The position numbers were made by a program, and so were the translations under genes. The notes below the pieces were generated by a model that did not search any database, was not told the DNA's origin, and saw only the letters and a program-made list of their open reading frames with translations. A stretch of DNA of 64,000 nt from Herbidospora solisilvae (GTDB lineage: Bacteria > Actinomycetota > Actinomycetes > Streptosporangiales > Streptosporangiaceae): positions 992,001 through 1,056,000 of the forward strand of contig NZ_WXEW01000001.1 of assembly GCF_009901565.1 (NCBI RefSeq), in the 5' to 3' direction. This document shows, one piece after another, positions 51,755-61,102 of this stretch (the stretch's first letter is position 1; each line of letters opens with the position of its first letter).

Positions 51755-52548
51755 CCGACGTGGCGGACGTCGCCGCGGACACCCGCCGGGAGCGCATCGT
51801 CTCGATGGTGCTGGAACACGAGTTCGTCCGGGTGACCGACCTGGCCGGGCTCTTCGGCGTCACGAGCGTGACCATCCGCGCCGACCTGGAGCTGCTCGAC
51901 CGGCAGGGCTCGCTGCGCCGGGTGCGGGGCGGCGCGATCCCGGCCAGGCCGGTCCGCCCCGCCGAGCCGTCGTTCGAGGTGTCGCTGGGCAGCGCCGCGG
52001 TCGAGAAGACCCGCCTGGCCCGCCACGCCGCCGGCCTGGTCGCCAGCGGCGAGAGCCTGGTCATCGACGCAGGTACCACCACGACGTTCCTGGCCAGGGC
52101 TCTGGTCGCCCGCCCCGAGCTGACCGACGTCGTGGTCTTCACCAACAGCCTGCGGGTGGCGGTCGAACTGGAGCCGGCGATCCCGCGCATCACCGTGCTG
52201 CTGACCGGTGGAACGCTACGACCGGCGACCCACGCCCTGGTCGACCCGCTGGGGGCGCTGATGCTCGACCGCATCAACGCCGACACGCTCTTCCTGGCCT
52301 GCCACGGGGTCGACGCGGCGTCCGGCATCACGGGCGTGAACCTGCTGGAGGCCGAGATGAAGCGCAAGATGCTCGGAGCTACGCGCCGCCACGTGGTGGT
52401 CGCCGACTCCTCGAAGCTGGGCCGCACCGGCCTGGCTCCGGTCTGCGCCCTGTCCGAGGTGGACATGCTGATCACCGGCCGGGAGGCCGACCCGGGAACG
52501 GTCGGCGTGCTGCGCGACGAGGGGATCGCCGTCGAACTGGTCGATTAG
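51751..52548 (+). CDS. DeoR-family transcriptional regulator
   Basis: 265 residues: N-terminal DeoR helix-turn-helix (RRERIVSMVLEHEFVRVTDLAGLFGVTSVTIRADL) and a C-terminal sugar-phosphate-sensing domain (VIDAGTTTTFLARAL, DTLFLACHGVDAASGI). Its start overlaps the GH4 stop (ATGA). It is a candidate regulator of the locus through the 45-base element, alongside the ROK protein. Confidence 0.88.
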   Translation: MTDVADVAADTRRERIVSMVLEHEFVRVTDLAGLFGVTSVTIRADLELLDRQGSLRRVRGGAIPARPVRPAEPSFEVSLGSAAVEKTRLARHAAGLVASGESLVIDAGTTTTFLARALVARPELTDVVVFTNSLRVAVELEPAIPRITVLLTGGTLRPATHALVDPLGALMLDRINADTLFLACHGVDAASGITGVNLLEAEMKRKMLGATRRHVVVADSSKLGRTGLAPVCALSEVDMLITGREADPGTVGVLRDEGIAVELVD

Positions 52549-52574
52549 CGGACCATCCCCCAGCTGCCCGGTGA

Positions 52575-53690
52575 TCACGTGAGCAGGGCGTGGGCCAGGC
52601 CGACGATCGCCCCGGCGGCGATGTACCAGGCGTTGTTGAGCCGGGTCGTCCACAACAGGACCAGCGTGACGACGGCGACGGCGGCCGTGAGCGGGTCGAC
52701 GATCGCGGTGACGCCGAGTTGCCAGGAGACCCCGGCCATGAGGGCCAGGGCGGCGGCGTTCAGGCCGTCGAGCAGGGCGGAGGTCCAGTCGGCGGAGCGG
52801 AGCCGGTCGGTGAGCCGGGTGAGGAGGCCGACGAACAGGAACGACGGCAGGAAGATGGCCACGGTGGCCAGGAACGCGCCGACGGGACCGGCGACGAGGT
52901 AGCCGACGAAGGTCGCGGTGGTGAAGACGGGGCCCGGGGTGACCTGGCCGATGGAGACGGCGTCGACGAGCTGCTGCTCGGTGATCCAGCCGAGCCGCTC
53001 CACGAAGTCGCCGCGCAGGAAGGCGAGCAGCACGTAGCCGCTGCCGTACAGGACCGAACCGATCTTCAGCATGGTCAGGAAGAGCTGGGTGAGCTGCCCA
53101 CCGGTCGGGTCGGGGAAGACCGGCAGGCCACCGGCCATCGGGCCGATCAGCGGGACGGCGAGCACGCCCCGGCGGGCCGACCGGGCGGCGGCGGCCAGGA
53201 GCGCGCCCGACGCCAGGATCAGCAACTCGTTGACGCCCAGGAAGTACGCCGCCAGGGCCGCGACCGCCAGGACGGCGAGCCAGACGTTCTTGATCGCCGT
53301 GCGCAGCAGCGCGAACAGGGCGTGGGCGATGATCGCGATCACGGCCGGGACGACCCCGTACAGGACGCCCTGGACCTCGGGGGTGCTCCCGTAGGTGACG
53401 TACGCCCAGGCCAGGGCCGTCACCATGAGCGCGGCCGGGACGATGAAACAGACCCCGGCGATGATGAGCCCCCGCCACCGGCCCCGGTCGTAGCCGAGGT
53501 GGATGGCCAGTTCGGTGGAGTTGGGGCCCGGGATGAGATTGGTCGCGCCCATCAGGTCCACGAACCGCTGGTCGGTCACCCAGCCCCGGCGGCGGACCAG
53601 CTCGTCGCGCATCATCGCGATGTGCGCGGCCGGCCCGCCGAAGGCGATGACGCCCAGCTTGAGGAAAACGACCATCACCTCGCGCAGCAC
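52575..53690 (-). CDS. chrA: Chromate transporter ChrA (long form)
   Basis: 371 residues, about ten to twelve membrane helices, two homologous halves each with the CHR pattern (KLGVIAFGGPAAHIAMM in the first, KIGSVLYGSGYVLLAFL in the second; GPNSTELAIHLGY and QVTPGPVFTTATFVGY). It exports chromate in exchange or by proton drive. The GTG at 53690 has GAGG six bases upstream. It stands alone. Confidence 0.9.
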   Translation of the reverse strand: MLREVMVVFLKLGVIAFGGPAAHIAMMRDELVRRRGWVTDQRFVDLMGATNLIPGPNSTELAIHLGYDRGRWRGLIIAGVCFIVPAALMVTALAWAYVTYGSTPEVQGVLYGVVPAVIAIIAHALFALLRTAIKNVWLAVLAVAALAAYFLGVNELLILASGALLAAAARSARRGVLAVPLIGPMAGGLPVFPDPTGGQLTQLFLTMLKIGSVLYGSGYVLLAFLRGDFVERLGWITEQQLVDAVSIGQVTPGPVFTTATFVGYLVAGPVGAFLATVAIFLPSFLFVGLLTRLTDRLRSADWTSALLDGLNAAALALMAGVSWQLGVTAIVDPLTAAVAVVTLVLLWTTRLNNAWYIAAGAIVGLAHALLT

Positions 53691-53758
53691 GCCGGTCCTC
53701 TCTGGTTACCCGCCCCGGTGACGGGAAGTAGTCGATTGATCACATTCGGGGGGTTTCG

Positions 53759-55549
53759 GTGAAGTTGACCAGAAGACAGTTCGCCCAGGTCGCGCTGGGC
53801 ACGGGAGCGGCCTTCACCGGCCTGCACGCCCTCGAACAGCTCGGCCGCGAAACCACCCTGGCCAAGTATGTCGACCCCGTGCCCCGGCTGCCGACGCCGA
53901 CCCCTCAGCGGTCCGTCTTCCCCGGTTCCGACTACTACGAGCTGACGATGCGGCAGGCCTCCTGGAGCTTCCACCGCGACCTGCCCGCCACGGAGGTCTG
54001 GGGTTACCAGGCCCCCGGCGGGGTGGGACTGGGCTATCTCGGCCCGGCGCTGGTCACCCGGCGCGGCACGCCCGTGGTGGTCCGCTACCGCAACGACCTG
54101 CCGGCCACCCATCTGCTTCAGACGGCGGTCGACGACACCCTCTGGCGCGAGGTCCCGGGCGTGCCGCCCGACCCGCCGGGCGGCCGGAACCCGCAGGACT
54201 TCCCCGCCCTGCCGAACGTCTGGACCGTGCCCCACCTGCACGGCGGCTTCGACCCGCCGCAGTTCGACGGCCATCCCGAGGCGTGGTTCACCCCCGACGG
54301 ACGCCACGGGCCCACGTACACGACCATGCCGGGGGCCCGGCCGAACGAGGTCGTCTACGCCTACCCGAGCGAGCAGCAGGCCACGATGCTCTGGTACCAC
54401 GACCACGCCATGGCGATCACCCGGCTGAACATCTACGCGGGCCTGGCCGGGCTCTACCTGATCCGCGACGAGGTCGAGGAGAGCCTGGCCCTGCCGGAGG
54501 GCGACTTCGAGGTGCCGCTCGTCCTCCAGGACCGCGACCTGACGCCCGGCGGGGCGCTGTCCTACCCCGACACCGGCCCGACGCCCTACCACCCGAAATG
54601 GAACCCGAACTTCTTCGGCGCGATCCCGGTGGTCAACGGCAAGGCCTACCCCTATCTGGACGTCGAACCGCGCCGCTACCGGCTGCGCCTGCTCAACGGC
54701 TCGAACCAGCGCTACTTCCACTTCTGGTTCCAGGACGGCGGCGCGCGGCGGCCCTTCTGGCTGATCGGCACCGACGGCGGCTTCCGCGCCGCCCCGCTGC
54801 GGCTGACCGACGTCCTGATCCCCCCGGCCGGTCGCCTGGACGTCGTCCTCGACCTCACCGACGCCGCCCCGGGCAGCAGGATCACCATGATGAACGACGC
54901 CCCCACGCCCTACCCGCAGGGCGGCAAGGACGTCCCGATGCCGGAGATCATGCGGTTCCACGTCACTCAGCCCCGGTCGGGCCCCGACCCCAGCGTCCCG
55001 CCCGACCGGCTGCGCCTGCCGCCCCTCCCCTCTCCGAGCCCCACGCCGGGCCTGCCACGACGGCGGTTCGTCCTGATCGCCAACCGCGACGCCAAGGGGA
55101 AGTCCACCCACCTGGCCATCAACCAGCGCTTCTTCGACGACCCGGTGGAGGACTTCCCCAAGGTGGGGACGACGGAGATCTGGGAGTACGTGAACCTGTC
55201 CGGCGACGGGCACGCCATGCACGTCCACCTGGTGCAGTTCCACGTGCTCGACCGCCAGCGCCTCGACACGAAGGGCTACCGGGCGGCGTACGACGCGTGG
55301 ATCGCGGGTGGGCGGCGGCCGGAAGGCAGGCCGGTGCTGGAGCGCTACCTGCGGGGCCCGGCGGTCGCGCCCGAGGAGCGGGAGCGAGGCCGGTTGGACA
55401 CGACGGTGGCGCAGCCGGGGATGGTCACCCGGATCGTCCTGCGCTTCGACCTGCCCACCGGCGCCGCGACGCCCGCGACGTACATCCAGCACTGCCACAT
55501 GCTGGAACACGAGGACAACGAGATGATGCGCCCGTGGCAGGTCGTCTAG
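53759..55549 (+). CDS. Multicopper oxidase (laccase/phenoxazinone-synthase-like)
   Basis: 596 residues. Twin-arginine-like start MKLTRRQFAQVAL suggests Tat export. The copper-binding motifs are all present: HLHG (VPHLHGGF), HDH (WYHDHAM), HAMHVHL and HCHMLEHEDNEMM. It oxidises phenols or metals with oxygen. The start is a GTG at 53759. Its stop overlaps by four bases that of the convergent serine hydrolase gene. Confidence 0.9.
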   Translation: MKLTRRQFAQVALGTGAAFTGLHALEQLGRETTLAKYVDPVPRLPTPTPQRSVFPGSDYYELTMRQASWSFHRDLPATEVWGYQAPGGVGLGYLGPALVTRRGTPVVVRYRNDLPATHLLQTAVDDTLWREVPGVPPDPPGGRNPQDFPALPNVWTVPHLHGGFDPPQFDGHPEAWFTPDGRHGPTYTTMPGARPNEVVYAYPSEQQATMLWYHDHAMAITRLNIYAGLAGLYLIRDEVEESLALPEGDFEVPLVLQDRDLTPGGALSYPDTGPTPYHPKWNPNFFGAIPVVNGKAYPYLDVEPRRYRLRLLNGSNQRYFHFWFQDGGARRPFWLIGTDGGFRAAPLRLTDVLIPPAGRLDVVLDLTDAAPGSRITMMNDAPTPYPQGGKDVPMPEIMRFHVTQPRSGPDPSVPPDRLRLPPLPSPSPTPGLPRRRFVLIANRDAKGKSTHLAINQRFFDDPVEDFPKVGTTEIWEYVNLSGDGHAMHVHLVQFHVLDRQRLDTKGYRAAYDAWIAGGRRPEGRPVLERYLRGPAVAPEERERGRLDTTVAQPGMVTRIVLRFDLPTGAATPATYIQHCHMLEHEDNEMMRPWQVV

Positions 55550-56766
55550 TCGATCGCCTGGTAGAGGGTGGTCCAGAAGTCGTGCATCAGGCGGATCGGG
55601 TCGGGGACCGACGCGCCGACCTGGGTGAGCAGGATGCCGGTGACGCCGGTCACGGGGTCGGCGTAGGTCGAGGTGCCGCTGCCGCCGTCCCAGCCGAACT
55701 GGCCGATCGGCGCGTAGTCGCCTCGGTGGGTGCGCACGGCCATCCCGAGGCCCCAGCCGCCGTGCTGGCCCTGGCCGAAGGACACGTGCACGTTGTCGAC
55801 GGCCATGGCGTGGCGGGCGGCCTGCTGCTCGGGCGTGAGGCGGTTGGTGGTCATCAGCTCCACCGCCGGGCGCGACAGGATGCGTTCGCCCTCGTGGACG
55901 CCGCCGTTGAGCAGCATGCGGAAGTAGGCGTGGTAGTCGTCGGCGGTGGAGACCAGGCCCCCGCCGCCGCCCTGGAACGCCGGGGGCCTGCTCCAGCGTC
56001 CGTCCCGGGCCTCGTCCCACACGTGGAACTCACCGGTCTGCGGGTCGGGGGCGTAGAGGACAGGCAGCCGGTCGATCTTCTCGGCGGGCACGTGGAAGCC
56101 GGTGTCGGTCATGCCCAGCGGGCCGAAGACACGCTCCCGCAGGAACGCCTCGTACGTCCGGCCGGTGACCCGGGCCACCAGCACGCCGAGCAGGTCGTGG
56201 CTGATCTGGTACTGCCAGCGCTCGCCGGGCTGGTACATCAGCGGAAGCGTGCCCAGGCGGCGCATCCACTCGTCCGGCTCGGGCATCTCCACCGGCAGGT
56301 TGGGGGTGAGGCCCTGCTCGAAGACGGCGTTCATGATCGGGGTGCCCAGCGCCGTCATGTCCATGCCGAGGCCGAAGGTGGAGGTGAGCACGTCCCGCAC
56401 GGTGATGGGGCGCCGCGCCGGCACGGTGTCGTCCAGCGGACCGTCGATCCGCGTCAACACCCGGCGGCCGGCCAGTTCCGGCAGCCACTCCTCGACGGTG
56501 TCGTCGAGGCGCAGCCGGCACTCGTCGAGCAGCACCATCGCCGCCGCGTGCGCCACCGGCTTCGACGTGGACGCCATCCGGAAGATCGTGTCCCGCCGCA
56601 TCGGCGGGCCGCCGTCGTGGCGCATCGTGCCGAGCGTCTCGACGTGGGTCTCCTCGCCCCGGCTGACCAGGGCCACCACCCCGGGGATGCGCCCCGAGTC
56701 GACGTGCCGCGCCAGCACGCCGCGCAGCCTGTCCAGCCCGGTCTTGGTGAAGCCGCCCTCACTCAT
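55546..56766 (-). CDS. Serine hydrolase of the beta-lactamase family
   Basis: 406 residues, cytoplasmic. SxxK motif STSK in RMASTSKPVAHAA (about residue 66-69), YxI-type second motif (YQISHD) and GWDGGSG near the C-terminus in place of KTG. Similar to EstB/PBP-like esterases. The ATG at 56766 is chosen because the family starts there; the frame continues upstream only as shadow. Substrate unknown. Confidence 0.84.
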   Translation of the reverse strand: MSEGGFTKTGLDRLRGVLARHVDSGRIPGVVALVSRGEETHVETLGTMRHDGGPPMRRDTIFRMASTSKPVAHAAAMVLLDECRLRLDDTVEEWLPELAGRRVLTRIDGPLDDTVPARRPITVRDVLTSTFGLGMDMTALGTPIMNAVFEQGLTPNLPVEMPEPDEWMRRLGTLPLMYQPGERWQYQISHDLLGVLVARVTGRTYEAFLRERVFGPLGMTDTGFHVPAEKIDRLPVLYAPDPQTGEFHVWDEARDGRWSRPPAFQGGGGGLVSTADDYHAYFRMLLNGGVHEGERILSRPAVELMTTNRLTPEQQAARHAMAVDNVHVSFGQGQHGGWGLGMAVRTHRGDYAPIGQFGWDGGSGTSTYADPVTGVTGILLTQVGASVPDPIRLMHDFWTTLYQAID

Positions 56767-56864
56767 GTGAAGCTCCTTGTCGCGGTGTTCTCTCGTGTGG
56801 GACAACCGTCGCCGGACCCGCTGACACGGGGCCGTCGCCGTGCTGACACCGCTGCCGGCGGACG

Positions 56865-57881
56865 TCAGGCGAGGCTGATCGCCAGCGACTGGGCCCGGTG
56901 GTCCGAAAGGCCGCGCGGGTCCGGCAGTTCGCTCGTGTGGACGGTCACGCCCCTGGTGAAGGTCCAGTCGAGCTGCCACAGCGGGAGCACGCCCGCGTAC
57001 CACGACGTGGGGTAGATCGAGCGGTTCGCGATGTTCGCGCTCGTCAGCCGGTCGAACAGGGGGCGCAGCTCCCCCATCGCGCCGGTGCTGTTGAAGTCGC
57101 CGCTGACCAGGGCGGCGGAGGGGGTGGCGGCGAGGTCGGCCAGCAGGCCGCCGAACTGGGCGGCGCGGCGCTCGTCCCGGCCGCGCAGCTCCGTGTAGAA
57201 GCGGCTGGTTAAAGGGTTTTCGTTCAGGACGTACTGGGCCGGGATGTGCACGTTGTAGACGGACAGGGTCGAGGCGCCGATCCGCAGGTCGGTGCGGAGG
57301 ATCTTGGCGAGGTCGAAGGCGGCCTGCCACGAGGGCCGGGGCCCGAGGGCGACCGCCGGGCCGACCCGGCGGACGGCGGTGATGGGGTGACGGGACAACG
57401 TGACGAGCTCGCCCTCGGCCGCGAGGTGGTAGCCGGGGAAGGCGCGCCGCAGGGCCGCCAGGTCGTCGACCTCGCGGGGGCGGTCGCCGACCCAGTTCAG
57501 GTACTCCTGGAGGACGTAGACGTCGGCGTGCTGGTCGGTGAGGAAGCGGTAGAAGGCCCGGGGGTCGTCGTCCTGGTGCCAGTACTCGGTGTTCCACGAG
57601 AACACCCGCACCGCCCCGGGCGGCGGCGGGCCGTCCGGGGCGGTCAGCGCGGCGGGGTTGAGGCCGCCGTGGGCGGCGCCCAGCAGCAGCGACCCGGCCG
57701 CCAGCAGCGCCGCCCGGCCGCGGCACCGGGCCGCCGCAAGAAGCGTGACCGGGATGGCCAGATAGAGGGCGGGCGGGATCATGTCGGGGATCAGCCACAA
57801 CCAGAACCGGCCCGTGAGCAGGTGGTGCAGGATCACGAAGCCCAGCCAGCCGGCCGACGCGACCCCGGCCGCCTTCCTCAA
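56865..57881 (-). CDS. Membrane-anchored EEP phosphatase/nuclease-like protein (VanJ-like), intact
   Basis: 338 residues: two to three N-terminal helices (about 10-80) and an outer EEP domain. Catalytic-type residues are all in place: N in FSWNTEYW, E in LQEYLN, H in VYNVHIP, D and N in GDFNSTGAM, D and H in SDHRAQ. VanJ of Streptomyces, a lipid phosphatase giving teicoplanin resistance, has this plan. The TTG at 57881 overlaps the GT2 stop (TTGA). Confidence 0.84.
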   Translation of the reverse strand: MRKAAGVASAGWLGFVILHHLLTGRFWLWLIPDMIPPALYLAIPVTLLAAARCRGRAALLAAGSLLLGAAHGGLNPAALTAPDGPPPPGAVRVFSWNTEYWHQDDDPRAFYRFLTDQHADVYVLQEYLNWVGDRPREVDDLAALRRAFPGYHLAAEGELVTLSRHPITAVRRVGPAVALGPRPSWQAAFDLAKILRTDLRIGASTLSVYNVHIPAQYVLNENPLTSRFYTELRGRDERRAAQFGGLLADLAATPSAALVSGDFNSTGAMGELRPLFDRLTSANIANRSIYPTSWYAGVLPLWQLDWTFTRGVTVHTSELPDPRGLSDHRAQSLAISLA

Positions 57882-58894
57882 CGGGCCGGCTCGGGGGTGC
57901 GGGCGTCGTACAGGCGCCGGAAGGAGGGGGACGCCAGCCACTGGAGGGCGCCGGCTCCGACGCCCGCGAGGATGACGAGACCGACCACGAAGTGGACGGC
58001 GACGAAGTAGGCGCCGAAGAGCGGGCACTTGCGGCCGAAGACGAACCGGAACATGCCGGCGTCGCCGAGCGCCCACGCGGCCAGCGCCAGCGCCGGCGCC
58101 GCCGCCCACCACGGGCCGAGCAGGAACGGCGCGGGGAGGGTGAGCACGGCCAGCGCCGCCGCCAGGGACGCGAGCGCCCGCGCGGGCGTCTCGTAGCCCT
58201 GGGCGAAGCGGCGCTGCCGCGCGTAGAGCGGGACCCGCAGGCGGCCGCGCTGGAACAGCTTGCGCAGCAGGGTCGGGAGCTCGCGGTCGTGGCCCATCCG
58301 GCCGCGTATGGCGCGCGTGATCCGCACCCGGTAATGATCGCTCAGCCGTCTGCCGTAGTCGACCTCCTCGGTGTGGCGCAGCTCGGGGTTGAACGGGCCG
58401 ATCTCGCGGAACACCGAGGCGCGGACGGCGAACATCGCCGACCACAGGAACGACACCTCCCCTTCCGACGCGATCGACCAGTAGTGGTGCTGGTGGGCGC
58501 GGTAGTCCTCGACGCGGGTGGAGCGGATCAGCGGGTCGGGGTCCTCGATGCCGCAGACCGCGCCGAGCGCCGGGTCGGCCGCCAGCAGGGCCACGCCGGT
58601 GGCGACCGCGTCGGGGGCCAGGGCGACGTCGGAGTCGACGAAGAAGAGGATCTCCCCGTTCGCGTGGGCGGCGCCGAGGTTCCTGGCCACGGCGGGACCG
58701 CTGTTACCCGGGGTGCGGATCACCGGCACGCCCATCGACGCGGCGACGGCGGCCGAGCCGTCGGTGCTGCAGTCGTCCACGACGACGACCTCCAGCGGCG
58801 TGTGGGTCTGCTCCCGGATCGCCGTCAGGACCAGCGGGAGGAACCGGGCGTGGTTGTAGGTCGGGACGATGACGGTGACCAGAGGGGATTCCAT
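57878..58894 (-). CDS. GT2-family glycosyltransferase with C-terminal membrane domain
   Basis: 338 residues. N-terminal GT-A fold with VTVIVPTYNHARFLP, VVVVDDCSTDGS and the DxD-like VDSDVALAPDA; three to four helices near the C-terminus and a SFRRLY tail. It resembles the GT2 proteins at 62037 and 63041. It sits between the two EEP genes. It probably adds a sugar to a lipid carrier at the membrane. Confidence 0.86.
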   Translation of the reverse strand: MESPLVTVIVPTYNHARFLPLVLTAIREQTHTPLEVVVVDDCSTDGSAAVAASMGVPVIRTPGNSGPAVARNLGAAHANGEILFFVDSDVALAPDAVATGVALLAADPALGAVCGIEDPDPLIRSTRVEDYRAHQHHYWSIASEGEVSFLWSAMFAVRASVFREIGPFNPELRHTEEVDYGRRLSDHYRVRITRAIRGRMGHDRELPTLLRKLFQRGRLRVPLYARQRRFAQGYETPARALASLAAALAVLTLPAPFLLGPWWAAAPALALAAWALGDAGMFRFVFGRKCPLFGAYFVAVHFVVGLVILAGVGAGALQWLASPSFRRLYDARTPEPAR

Positions 58895-58898
58895 CGGT

Positions 58899-60140
58899 TC
58901 ACACCTCCGAGATGAGCAGCTCTTGCAGGTGGTGGGTGGACAGGCCGTCCGGCGCGTGCAGGTCGTAGCCGTGGACGGCCAGCTCCGGGGAGGTGAAGGT
59001 CCAGTCCATGCGCCACAGGCGGAGACCGGCGAAGGACAGGGTCGCCGGGTAGAGCGGGCCCTGGGCCGCCGTCAGGCCGTCGAGGGCGCGCAGCTGGCCC
59101 ATGCCGGGCAGGGCGTTGAAGTTGCCGGAGGCCACGACCGGGTGCGGGTTGCGGCCGATGTCGGCGGCGAGCGCGGCGAACTGCGCCCGCCGGGCGTCGT
59201 CGAGGGTCGCGATGGCCTGGTAGAAGCGCGGGGACAGGGGGCTGGCGCTCAGGTAGAGCATGTCGAACAGGTGCACGTTGTAGACCGAGACGGTCCGCCC
59301 GCCGATGCGCAGGTCGGTGCGCAGCGCGGCATGCCGCCAGTTCGGCGCGTACGGGTTGGGCGTCTCCCCCACCGCCGCTCGCGCGGCCACCGGGAAGCGG
59401 GAGATGGTCAGCAGCCCTTCGAGGGTGGTGATGTGGTGGCCGGGGAACTCGCGCCGCAGCAGATCGGCGTCGTCGATGGGGGTGGGCGCGCCCGGCCCGC
59501 AGCCCGAGTGCTCCTGGAGCAGGTAGACGTCGGCCCGCCAGCTCTTGAGGTAGCGCAGGAACCGGTCCGGGTCGTCGTCGGTGTTCCAGCAGTAGGCGTC
59601 CCAGGAGACGACCTTCACCGCGCCCGGCGGCGCGGGGTCGCCGCCCCCGCCGACGTGCACCCCCGCCTGGGTCGCGCCCAGCGCGAGGGCCCCTGCGGCG
59701 AGGGCGGCCGTCCACCGGCGGGTGCGGCCGGCCAAAGGCACGGCCGCCAGCAGCACCAGGGGAACCAGCACGAACAGCAGCGGCGGGATCACGAGGTCGG
59801 GGACGACCCAGAGCCAGGTCCGCCCGCTCAACGCCGAGCGCGCCACGACGAGGGCCAGCGCCGCCGCAGCCAGGCTGACCAGCGCCCGTTCGCGCCGCGA
59901 CGGCAGCCGCCGCCGCAGCACGAGCATCGGCACGGCGGCGACCAGCAGCAGCGGGACGGCGAAGAACACCACCAACGGCGCCCCGCCGCCCCACCACCAG
60001 AAGTCCCCGCTCAGCCAGTTGACGACCGTGACCGCCAGCCAGGCCACCGGCACGCCGACCGCCGCCCACCGGAGGATGCGAACCGCGCCGGGAGTCCGCC
60101 TCTCCGGGGCCTCCTCGCGCCGCGCCGAATCGAGCATCAT
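58899..60140 (-). CDS. EEP-like membrane protein with degenerate catalytic site
   Basis: 413 residues: four to five N-terminal helices and a C-terminal EEP domain similar to the intact neighbour at 56865. The key residues differ: SWDAYCW in place of SWNTEYW, SGNFN in place of SGDFN, and STHH in place of SDHR; LQEHSG and VYNVHLFD keep E and H. It may be inactive or altered. The ATG at 60140 overlaps the methyltransferase stop (ATGA). Confidence 0.8.
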   Translation of the reverse strand: MMLDSARREEAPERRTPGAVRILRWAAVGVPVAWLAVTVVNWLSGDFWWWGGGAPLVVFFAVPLLLVAAVPMLVLRRRLPSRRERALVSLAAAALALVVARSALSGRTWLWVVPDLVIPPLLFVLVPLVLLAAVPLAGRTRRWTAALAAGALALGATQAGVHVGGGGDPAPPGAVKVVSWDAYCWNTDDDPDRFLRYLKSWRADVYLLQEHSGCGPGAPTPIDDADLLRREFPGHHITTLEGLLTISRFPVAARAAVGETPNPYAPNWRHAALRTDLRIGGRTVSVYNVHLFDMLYLSASPLSPRFYQAIATLDDARRAQFAALAADIGRNPHPVVASGNFNALPGMGQLRALDGLTAAQGPLYPATLSFAGLRLWRMDWTFTSPELAVHGYDLHAPDGLSTHHLQELLISEV

Positions 60141-61102
60141 GCCCGCCGGAACCAGAACGACGCGGGCAGGTAGTGCTGGGTGACGCCGAGCCGCTCCCAC
60201 AGCGGGCGCAGCAGGCCGCGCAGCTCCGGGTCGTGCTGGACGAACGCGTTGGGCAGTTCGACGTCGTAGCGGCCGGGGTCGCCGAGCAGGAAGGCGGCCA
60301 GCAGGTACTGCTCCGAGTAGTGCCGCCAGCGCCACTCGGGCGGGTAGTCGAAGGGCAGCATGATGTCGTGCAGGTGCACCAGCACGCCGGGCGGCAGCAG
60401 CGGGAGCACCTCGAAGAAGAACACCGTCACGTCCGAGCCCATCAACACCCGGTGGGAGCCGTCGAGGAAGACGACGTCGCCGGGTTCGAGGCCGGCGAAG
60501 ACGCTCAGGTCGGCGCGTTCGAGCGGGCTGCGGACGATGACGTCGCAGAGCGCGTCGACGTTCGCGCGGGGGGCCGGGTCGATCGAGGTGATCCGGGTGC
60601 GCAGGCCGTGGTCCTCGACGGCGCGGCGGGCGAACTTGGTCGAGTTGCCCGAGCCGATCTCGACGTACCGGCGCGGGCCGGTCTCGGCGAGCAGGCCGTA
60701 GAGGCCGAGCGCGTCCAGCGGGGGCAACCACCCGTTGTCCCAGTACGGCGTGGTGCCCGACGGCCGGTCGCGCACGGGGATGGCGGCCAGCGCGTCGGCC
60801 AGGTCCAGGAACCTCGACAACCGCCCGGTGTAGCGGTCGCGGCCCCGCTCGATCAGCGTGGTCAGCCCGGCGTGCGCCGGACGGCCGTGGCCGAACCTCG
60901 GCTCGGGGTCGATCGGGTGGTCGATGAAGATCGGGCGGCGCAGCCCGAAGGCCGACAACACGGCCCCGTGCACGCCCGGGTGCCGTTCCAGCCACGCGAA
61001 CGGCCGGTCGGCGAACGGCACGGCGCTGATCATCCGCAACAGCGCCCCGGACACCGGCCCCGCGGGCACCTGCCGGGCCAGATGCCTGATCTGAGTGGTC
61101 AT
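60137..61102 (-). CDS. SAM-methyltransferase-fold protein
   Basis: 321 residues. YVEIGSGNSTKFARRAVEDHG is a SAM-binding motif I, followed by ITSIDP and a late VFLDGSHRVLMGSD, a pattern of class I methyltransferase-fold proteins such as cephalosporin-hydroxylase-like ones. HLHDIMLPFDYP may bind metal. It overlaps the LPG-synthase-like gene. It may modify the sugar or lipid made by this operon. Confidence 0.7.
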   Translation of the reverse strand: MTTQIRHLARQVPAGPVSGALLRMISAVPFADRPFAWLERHPGVHGAVLSAFGLRRPIFIDHPIDPEPRFGHGRPAHAGLTTLIERGRDRYTGRLSRFLDLADALAAIPVRDRPSGTTPYWDNGWLPPLDALGLYGLLAETGPRRYVEIGSGNSTKFARRAVEDHGLRTRITSIDPAPRANVDALCDVIVRSPLERADLSVFAGLEPGDVVFLDGSHRVLMGSDVTVFFFEVLPLLPPGVLVHLHDIMLPFDYPPEWRWRHYSEQYLLAAFLLGDPGRYDVELPNAFVQHDPELRGLLRPLWERLGVTQHYLPASFWFRRA

